Source: Nitrospirota bacterium
Lineage (GTDB): Bacteria; Nitrospirota; Thermodesulfovibrionia; Thermodesulfovibrionales; UBA1546
Length of the DNA stretch: 19,098 bases
Reading direction: 5' to 3'
NCBI GenBank assembly: GCA_004298625.1
Contig: SCSY01000225.1
Span: 1 to 19,098 of the forward strand
Position numbers and translations under genes: made by a program. The notes beneath the pieces are model-generated. The model saw only the letters and a program-made list of their open reading frames with translations. It had not been told where the DNA came from and searched no databases. Below, piece after piece: positions 14,636-19,098 of the stretch; within the stretch, counting starts at the first letter, position 1; every line of letters starts with the position of its first letter.

Positions 14636-15996
14636 ATCTCTTCTGTTTTGATGCGCGGAGTTATGAATATAAGGAGTTCTGCTTTATCATTGGTCTTAGT
14701 CTCTTTTTTAAATAGCCAGCCAATCAGCGGAAGCTTGGAAAGCAGAGGAATGCCTCCTTCTCCTTCCGATTCCGCCTCTGTATATATACCGCCGATTACT
14801 ATAGTCTCGCCGTTTTTAACAATAAGATTTGTTTGGGTCTCACGAGTATTTTTGGGCGGGCTTCCCTGAACACTGCGGCTGAAGTCAAAGGAATCTCTTG
14901 TGGTAAAAATCTTCAGGGATATCTGATCGTCATTTATTACCCTTGGAGTAACTTTTAACTGTAGAAGCGCTTCCTTCTCAGTAACACTCGTAGTTGTCGT
15001 TGTCCCTGCCGTAGTCGTTGAGGTAGGGATCAGTATGCCTGTGCCGCTTTTGATATAAGCCTCCTGATTGTCCAGGACAACCACCTTAGGACTTGACAGG
15101 GTCCTCGCATTGCCTTGGGTCTCGAGAGCGGAAATTTGCAAATCAAGAGCGAATCTGCTTGTCACTATCCCCAAACCTATTGCCCCGCCAGCCCCGGGAC
15201 CTACTGCTGCCGGGAGGTTTACATTGAGCGCATTGTTTAAAACACCAATACCATTTGTCAGCGGCGTGAAAAATGTATCAGTTGACCTTGCCTTTGTGCC
15301 TCCGCCGTGAACGAATAAATCTCCCCTTGCATACTGCGCGCCCCATTGTATGCCCAATTCCTGGCTTGCGTTTGTGCTTACCTCAACAATCTTTGCCTCA
15401 ATCATTATCTGTTTTGTCTTTACATCCACCTGTTTTAATAGCTGAGTTACCCGCTCTATTGCAGACGGTATATCCCTTATAACCACCATATTGGTCTTTG
15501 GGTCAGAGGCAAGAGAACCCCTTTTGCTTAAGACCTTTGTAATAACCCCCTCAAGGTCTTTAGCATTAGCGTATTTAACAGTTGCCGTATAGGTCATAAG
15601 GTCTTCGTCTGCTCCTGCAGAAAGCACTCTCACAATATTCCCATCTTTTATATATGCATAACCCTTGTCTTTTAATATCGAGTCAATAGCGTCCCAGAGA
15701 GGAATATTCCTCAGGCTCACCGTAACCTTGCCTGTGACTTTTTCATCCACGATTATGTTTATGCCGTGCTCCTGCCCCAGCGCCCTCAGGACGTCGCTCA
15801 TCTCCACGTCCCTGAGTTCGATTGAAATAGGAGGCCCTTTATCATCGGCATAGGCAGTGGACATCGGGTAGTGGATAGTGAATAATAGCAAAATAGCGTA
15901 TAGCGTATAGCGTGCAGCGTGTAACACGATTTCCCTTAAATTATAAACTCTGAACTTTGAACCTTGAATTTTAAATTTTGAATTTTGAATCTTCAC
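14632..15996 (-). CDS. pilQ: Type IV pilus secretin PilQ (short form)
   Basis: Outer-membrane secretin channel through which the pilus passes. 454 residues: a leader ending near AYA50, an STN-type N0 domain at about 57-105 (ISIELRDVEMSDVLRALGQ), a Secretin_N domain at about 125-190 with the ITKVLSKRGSLASD stretch, and the secretin barrel at about 270-450 with VVLDNQEAYIKSG, NLIVKNGETIVIGGI and IPLLSKLPLIGWLFK. No AMIN domains are present, so it is shorter than proteobacterial PilQ. A threonine-rich insertion (PTSTTTAGTTTTTSVT) sits near residues 320-337. The GTG start overlaps the pilP stop (GTGA), with GGAGGG five bases upstream. Residues 1-18 and 24-42 are encoded by heptamer repeats. Confidence 0.95.
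   Translation of the reverse strand: MKIQNSKFKIQGSKFRVYNLREIVLHAARYTLYAILLLFTIHYPMSTAYADDKGPPISIELRDVEMSDVLRALGQEHGINIIVDEKVTGKVTVSLRNIPLWDAIDSILKDKGYAYIKDGNIVRVLSAGADEDLMTYTATVKYANAKDLEGVITKVLSKRGSLASDPKTNMVVIRDIPSAIERVTQLLKQVDVKTKQIMIEAKIVEVSTNASQELGIQWGAQYARGDLFVHGGGTKARSTDTFFTPLTNGIGVLNNALNVNLPAAVGPGAGGAIGLGIVTSRFALDLQISALETQGNARTLSSPKVVVLDNQEAYIKSGTGILIPTSTTTAGTTTTTSVTEKEALLQLKVTPRVINDDQISLKIFTTRDSFDFSRSVQGSPPKNTRETQTNLIVKNGETIVIGGIYTEAESEGEGGIPLLSKLPLIGWLFKKETKTNDKAELLIFITPRIKTEEI
15870..15925. repeat. Heptanucleotide array in pilQ leader, unit GTATAGC
   Basis: Eight 7-nt units in one phase: AGTGGAT, AGTGAAT, AATAGCA, AAATAGC, GTATAGC, GTATAGC, GTGCAGC, GTGTAAC. The centre is the cleanest. 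On the coding strand the array gives the hydrophobic core of the PilQ leader. Confidence 0.7.
15941..15996. repeat. Heptanucleotide array at the pilQ start, unit TTTTGAA
   Basis: Eight 7-nt units in perfect phase, from TTATAAA through CTCTGAA, CTTTGAA, CCTTGAA, TTTTAAA, TTTTGAA and TTTTGAA to TCTTCAC. The last unit contains the complement of the GTG start. Translated, it gives the MKIQNSKFKIQGSKF pattern. Confidence 0.85.
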
Positions 15997-16475
15997 TTCT
16001 TCCCTCCCCCCGGAGTTCCTGTAATAGCAAATTTTTTTATGCCGAATGGAAACCTCTTGCCGTCTTTTTCGAGTATAACCTCGTCTTTGCCTATTCCAAC
16101 TATCAAAAAGCCGTTAACCTTTTCATTCTTTCTGTAAAACCCGCCGTTTATTATTGCCATCGCTTTTTTCCCGTCTGATATTATACCATCAAGCTTCAAG
16201 TCTAAAAACATATCTTCTTTCGAGGCTTCTTCTTTTGTTTTTTTAAATGACTTGTCTTCATATCTCACAAATGGGTCCCTGCCCCATTTCTCGGACACAA
16301 TTTTTACAGGGGACTGCAATGCGGCAAGCTTTATGTCCGAGAGGCTCTCGGCATAAGAGAGTGAACAGTGAATAGTGAACAGTGAATAGTGAAAGACCAA
16401 AACAAGGGTCAGGATTACTGTTTTTTTGTTCCTGAATGCTGAATGCTGAATGCTGAATGCTGTATTTTGTTTCAT
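15993..16475 (-). CDS. pilP: Type IV pilus assembly protein PilP
   Basis: 160 residues. The periplasmic PilP links the PilNO inner-membrane pair to PilQ. The mature part has the family pattern: WGRDPFVRYE, then LKLDGIISDGKKAMAIINGGFYRKNEKVNGFLIVGIGKDEVILEKDGKRFPF, here described as two strands flanking a glycine-rich turn. PilP is usually a lipoprotein, but the leader (about residues 1-42, ending SYA) has no convincing lipobox; Cys37 is preceded by TIH. ATG overlaps the pilO stop (ATGA). Two heptamer arrays lie in the leader coding region. Confidence 0.9.
   Translation of the reverse strand: MKQNTAFSIQHSAFRNKKTVILTLVLVFHYSLFTIHCSLSYAESLSDIKLAALQSPVKIVSEKWGRDPFVRYEDKSFKKTKEEASKEDMFLDLKLDGIISDGKKAMAIINGGFYRKNEKVNGFLIVGIGKDEVILEKDGKRFPFGIKKFAITGTPGGGKK
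16360..16394. repeat. Heptanucleotide array in pilP leader, unit AGTGAAY
   Basis: Five uninterrupted 7-nt units: AGTGAAC, AGTGAAT, AGTGAAC, AGTGAAT, AGTGAAA. They encode residues around 28-39 of PilP, the end of the hydrophobic core. The alternation of C and T at the last base suggests a 14-bp higher-order unit. Confidence 0.88.
16432..16459. repeat. Heptanucleotide array at the pilP N-terminus, unit CTGAATG
   Basis: Four perfect copies of CTGAATG followed by a partial CTG. On the coding strand they encode AFSIQHSAF (residues 6-14) by reading one 7-mer in all three frames. Confidence 0.92.
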
Positions 16476-17032
16476 TGTTTCTTCCTCAAATACGTTCCGG
16501 CCTTTAAAATAGCAATGCCTGCAGGGTATAAAGCGCTGTTTGTCTCAAACTTCAGGTCATGAACCATAAACAGTTTGTGTCTTGTCTCAATGTTTTTAAG
16601 GAAATCATACAGTTCTCTGGACCTGACCCTCAGCTCTATCTTTACCTTCATCTCTATGAATCTATCCTTGTATTCAAAACCTTCAGGGGATATCGAGATG
16701 AAATCAACCCTTGCCATAGTTGCCTCTCTGCTTATGGCTGCCAGCATGCCCGACAGGTTTTCCGCCTCGGGTAGAGTTATTTTTTCGGCGACCGGAGCTT
16801 TCTGCACAACAGCCTGTGATGACAATATAAGGTTTATAGCCTCAATCTCTTTTTTTATATTCTGAAGGGTCTGACGTTTCAATTTCACTTTTTTTGAGGC
16901 AGGCGAATACAACATTACATGAAAAACAACAAATACCGCTGCTGCAAGCGTTATTGCAAAGATAACCTTCTCCCTCTGTGAAAGGGCCTCAAATTTTTTT
17001 CCGATAGTGTCTTTTACTGTTTTTAGGTCCAT
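16472..17032 (-). CDS. pilO: Type IV pilus assembly protein PilO
   Basis: A 186-residue bitopic inner-membrane protein that pairs with PilN. Cytoplasmic residues 1-22, a transmembrane segment at about 23-43 (VIFAITLAAAVFVVFHVMLY), a coiled-coil stretch (KKVKLKRQTLQNIKKEIEAI) and a ferredoxin-like periplasmic domain with the FLKNIETRHKLFMVHDLKFE segment. All match the family. The ATG lies ten bases inside the end of pilN, with no clear independent ribosome-binding site. Confidence 0.93.
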   Translation of the reverse strand: MDLKTVKDTIGKKFEALSQREKVIFAITLAAAVFVVFHVMLYSPASKKVKLKRQTLQNIKKEIEAINLILSSQAVVQKAPVAEKITLPEAENLSGMLAAISREATMARVDFISISPEGFEYKDRFIEMKVKIELRVRSRELYDFLKNIETRHKLFMVHDLKFETNSALYPAGIAILKAGTYLRKKQ

Positions 17033-17547
17033 CGCAGTTTTGTCTTCAGTTCAAAAGAGATTTCCTTTTCGCCTTTTTGTGCAAAGACTATCTCAACATC
17101 ATAAAAATGTCGTGATTCCTCGAGCGCTGATATAAAATCTGCAACTCCAAGCTGTGTTTTCGAAAAGCCTTTCAGGCTTATGCCTTTTTCCCCCTTTGAT
17201 TCGATAGAAGAAAGCCAGACGTCTTCCGGGACAATAACCGACATTTCACTGATTATTGAGCTCCATTTCGGAGCCTTTGCCATTGCATCAGATATTTCTC
17301 TGTCTAATGATGGTGCGGCAGGGGCGGGAGGCGGGGGGAGTATCCCTTGCTGCATAGCTGTTTTTTGTTTATTCAGACTGCTTATGCCGGTATCAAGCTT
17401 CCTGAGCTCAACGAGATTCCAGATCCACAGGATCAGCATAATGCCGATGTAAGCTCCAAGCCCTGGAAGGAGATAATAAAATTTACCTTTTTTTTCGGGA
17501 GCGGCTGCCTTTATCTCTGTCGGTAAAAGATTGAGTGTTTCCTTCAA
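17023..17547 (-). CDS. pilN: Type IV pilus assembly protein PilN
   Basis: 174 residues. The short cytoplasmic N-terminus carries LNLLP (5-9), the motif by which PilN docks in PilM. One transmembrane segment lies at about 24-46 (YLLPGLGAYIGIMLILWIW), then a coiled coil and a periplasmic domain (VPEDVWLSSIESKGEKGISLKG region). A proline/alanine run (LPPPPAPAAP) lies between them. The TTG start overlaps the pilM stop (TTGA), with AGGAGG five bases upstream, so the start is well supported. Confidence 0.93.
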   Translation of the reverse strand: MKETLNLLPTEIKAAAPEKKGKFYYLLPGLGAYIGIMLILWIWNLVELRKLDTGISSLNKQKTAMQQGILPPPPAPAAPSLDREISDAMAKAPKWSSIISEMSVIVPEDVWLSSIESKGEKGISLKGFSKTQLGVADFISALEESRHFYDVEIVFAQKGEKEISFELKTKLRWT

Positions 17548-18497
17548 GCAGACCTCCTTGCAAGGCCGATTGCTAAAGAAAACCTTGGGCCGAGGGGTCT
17601 GAGGCTCTCATCTTTCATAATAAGGCTGTCAAAGGGATTTGGAACAGCAACCGGGACGTCGAATACATGAGAGAAATAATCTCTGACTGCATTGTTGATT
17701 GCAACACCGCCTGTCAGGATCACGCCGGAAAAAGTTTTTTCTTTAAAGGTTGCCTTGTAATAATCCGTAGACCTGAATATCTCCTTTAAGAACTGGTTCA
17801 ATATCTCCTTCATCTTCTCGGCAGGGCCTCCTATCAGTATGTCTGCTGCCTCCTCCTCTGAGAAACCTTCATTGAGCAGATGACTTTTTATATGTTCTCC
17901 GCCCATCTCTACCGTCCTTGTCAGACGCAGGGAGCCTGACCTTATAATGTTTATCTCCATATTTCTTGAGCCTATATCAAGGAGTATTATATTGCCTGAA
18001 TCCTGAACAGGAAGTATCCTTATAAGGCAAAGCGGGGCTGCGTCAACAGCAACAACGTTGAGACCCGCCTCTTTGAACGGGAATAAATAGCGCTGGATAT
18101 TTTCCCTTTCAACAGAGGCAAACGTAACAACAATGCCGTCCGCAACCTCTGTTGCAACGTAGTCATAGACAGCCTCTTCGGGGCTGTAAGGCAGTTGTCT
18201 TTTTATTTCCCATTTTACCGCTTCTTTTAATTCGCTCTTCGGCATCGGCGGCAGGCTGATGGTCCTTATAAAAGAGAGATTGCCTGGCGCATGAACTGCG
18301 GCTTCTCTTCCAAGTATATTCAGCTCTTTAAAAAAACCGTGCAGCCTGTTTATGAGCAGGGTTTCATCTTCTTTCTCGGAGGGAGGGATGTCAACAAACG
18401 CGGCAATAGAAATTTTTTTAGCTTTGAGTTCAATGACCTTTAGCGAGCCGCTGCCCAGATCTACCCCTAATGGAGCAGGTCGAAACAGTCCAAGCAT
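17544..18497 (-). CDS. pilM: Type IV pilus actin-like ATPase PilM
   Basis: 317-residue cytoplasmic actin/FtsA-fold protein that binds nucleotide and the PilN N-terminus, forming the inner ring of the alignment complex. Phosphate-binding segments LGVDLGSGSLKVIEL (10-24) and ILLDIGSRNMEINI and the adenosine-binding GVILTGGVA are visible. WEIKRQLPYSPEEAVYDY is the family's central motif. The ATG shares one base with the stop of the preceding small gene (TAATG), with GAGG upstream. Confidence 0.95.
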   Translation of the reverse strand: MLGLFRPAPLGVDLGSGSLKVIELKAKKISIAAFVDIPPSEKEDETLLINRLHGFFKELNILGREAAVHAPGNLSFIRTISLPPMPKSELKEAVKWEIKRQLPYSPEEAVYDYVATEVADGIVVTFASVERENIQRYLFPFKEAGLNVVAVDAAPLCLIRILPVQDSGNIILLDIGSRNMEINIIRSGSLRLTRTVEMGGEHIKSHLLNEGFSEEEAADILIGGPAEKMKEILNQFLKEIFRSTDYYKATFKEKTFSGVILTGGVAINNAVRDYFSHVFDVPVAVPNPFDSLIMKDESLRPLGPRFSLAIGLARRSA

Positions 18498-18724
18498 TAA
18501 TGCCTCTTGGTGAAATAATATGCCATGAAGAACATGAAGGCAGAGGCGATTAAAAGCGAGACGCCAAAACCAATCCTGTAGGAGAAAGTAATACTGTCAA
18601 TTTTAGCTATCATTTTTGCAGATATTTCATTCAGTTTTTTTATCGAATTCGGAGCAACTAACAACAGAGATCCTACTACAAATGCAAGAACCCCTATTAA
18701 TATAGAAAAACCAACTATTGACAT
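18497..18724 (-). CDS. Small two-helix membrane protein ahead of pilM
   Basis: 75 residues, not recognised. Two predicted transmembrane helices (about 3-23 and 52-72) flank a short amphipathic, lysine-containing loop (NSIKKLNEISAKMIAKIDS). CAGGAGG (18733-18739) eight bases before the ATG is the strongest ribosome-binding site in the cluster. It is the first gene after the predicted promoter and is coupled to pilM, so it is expected to be made together with the alignment complex. A pilus role is inference from position only. Confidence 0.75.
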   Translation of the reverse strand: MSIVGFSILIGVLAFVVGSLLLVAPNSIKKLNEISAKMIAKIDSITFSYRIGFGVSLLIASAFMFFMAYYFTKRH

Positions 18725-18739
18725 AAGTTTATCCTCCTG

Positions 18740-18758
18740 TTTAAAGTTATACTTTAAA
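18740..18758. promoter_or_regulatory. 19-bp palindrome at the predicted start site of the pil array
   Basis: TTTAAAGT-TAT-ACTTTAAA is a perfect 8-bp inverted repeat with a 3-nt centre. It lies directly downstream of the predicted -10 and just upstream of the ribosome-binding site, an ideal place for a repressor or a transcript hairpin. Confidence 0.55.
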
Positions 18759-18786
18759 ATATAGCCGTTACTGCTTATAATGTCAA
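18758..18786 (-). promoter_or_regulatory. Promoter of the small gene-pilMNOPQ array
   Basis: On the minus strand a perfect TTGACA (18781-18786) is followed after exactly 17 nt by TATATT (18758-18763). The start of transcription is expected near 18751, about 27 nt before the first ATG. The -35 also lies in a GTCAA/TTGAC inverted repeat (18782-18786 and 18794-18798). Confidence 0.72.
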
Positions 18787-18789
18787 GGT

Positions 18790-19098
18790 TTATTTGACGA
18801 GGGTTGCTATTCCCTCAGTCGCCCTTTTATGCGAGGGTTTTATTTTTAAGGCTGCTTCAAAATTGCTCTCGGCTCGTCCTGAGAGGTTCAGTTTGAGATA
18901 TATATGCCCGACCTCGGCCAAGTAATCAGGATTTGAAGGCTCTGCTTTGAGCGCCCTCTCTATCGCCCGTGCCGCTTCTTTTAGCCTGTTGAGCTTGATG
19001 AGGGCCAATCCATAATGGTAATGATATGTTGCCGTTGAGCTGCTAAGATACGCTGCCTGACCGAAAAGCTCCATGGCCTGCGCAAGGTTGGACTTTGC
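18790..19098 (-). CDS. TPR-repeat protein, C-terminal part
   Basis: The frame is open to the window edge, so the N-terminus lies outside; 102 codons are visible. At least two tetratricopeptide repeats can be read: ATYHYHYGLALIKLNRLKEA and PDYLAEVGHIYLKLNLSGRA, each with the expected small and aromatic positions. TPR arrays mediate protein contacts; no partner can be named. It may be a PilF-like or general scaffold protein, but position upstream of the pil array is the only hint, and a promoter separates them. Confidence 0.85.
   Translation of the reverse strand, partial: AKSNLAQAMELFGQAAYLSSSTATYHYHYGLALIKLNRLKEAARAIERALKAEPSNPDYLAEVGHIYLKLNLSGRAESNFEAALKIKPSHKRATEGIATLVK

Noticed and set aside
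15870..16459. Repeat arrays as a CRISPR
   Set aside because: Units are 7 nt with no spacers, lie within coding sequence and have no cas genes.

Overview
This looks like chromosomal DNA of an uncultured Gram-negative bacterium. Exported lipoproteins, a secretin and a type IV pilus alignment complex show an outer membrane. The gene set (PilMNOPQ, HrcA/CIRCE-controlled groESL, a CXXCH multihaem cytochrome, a zinc-ribbon receiver protein) and the protein style resemble Nitrospirota (Thermodesulfovibrionia-like) genomes. That assignment is inference from recognition, not a search. Base composition is moderate and even. I see no phage, transposase, CRISPR or RNA gene.

Layout. 1-317: noncoding, with a REP-like repeat and the speD promoter. 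318-743 (+): speD. 765-2245 (-): a KdtX/WaaE-like glycosyltransferase and an exported DUF3108 protein. 2296-3015 (+): hisA, transcribed divergently from the DUF3108 gene through an overlapping promoter region. A strong bidirectional terminator (3039-3069) separates hisA from groESL (-, 3131-5099), which has a perfect CIRCE operator at 5158-5184. 5283-6883 (-): a rhomboid protease followed by a zinc-ribbon/degenerate receiver protein. 7144-10732 (+): gatB, surE and a COG2509-like flavoprotein, tightly overlapping. 10733-10878: an inverted-repeat element that also carries a 40-codon ORF. 10879-12259 (+): pcm and a nine-haem c-type cytochrome. 12310-18724 (-): a continuous array running from a small membrane protein through pilM-N-O-P-Q to an M29-like aminopeptidase, cutA and an NlpC/P60 lipoprotein. 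18790-19098 (-): the 3' part of a TPR gene that leaves the window.

How the genes work together. PilM (cytoplasmic), PilN and PilO (inner membrane), PilP (periplasm) and PilQ (outer-membrane secretin) form the alignment complex of a type IV pilus or related machine. They are fully co-linear, and nearly every junction is a 1- to 10-nt overlap. A TTGACA-17-TATATT promoter with a 19-bp palindrome at the predicted start site precedes the array. The remaining genes are housekeeping: polyamine and histidine synthesis, chaperonin, tRNA-dependent amidation, protein repair, and nucleotide and metal stress.

The most unusual signal is a set of short degenerate tandem arrays, all with a 7-nt period but different unit sequences. 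They occur downstream of groEL, in the groES-groEL gap, and inside the signal-peptide coding regions of pilQ, pilP and the cytochrome. In the last three, heptamer DNA repeats have become part of exported-protein leaders. TTG and GTG starts are also unusually common, and mostly sit at four-base stop/start overlaps.
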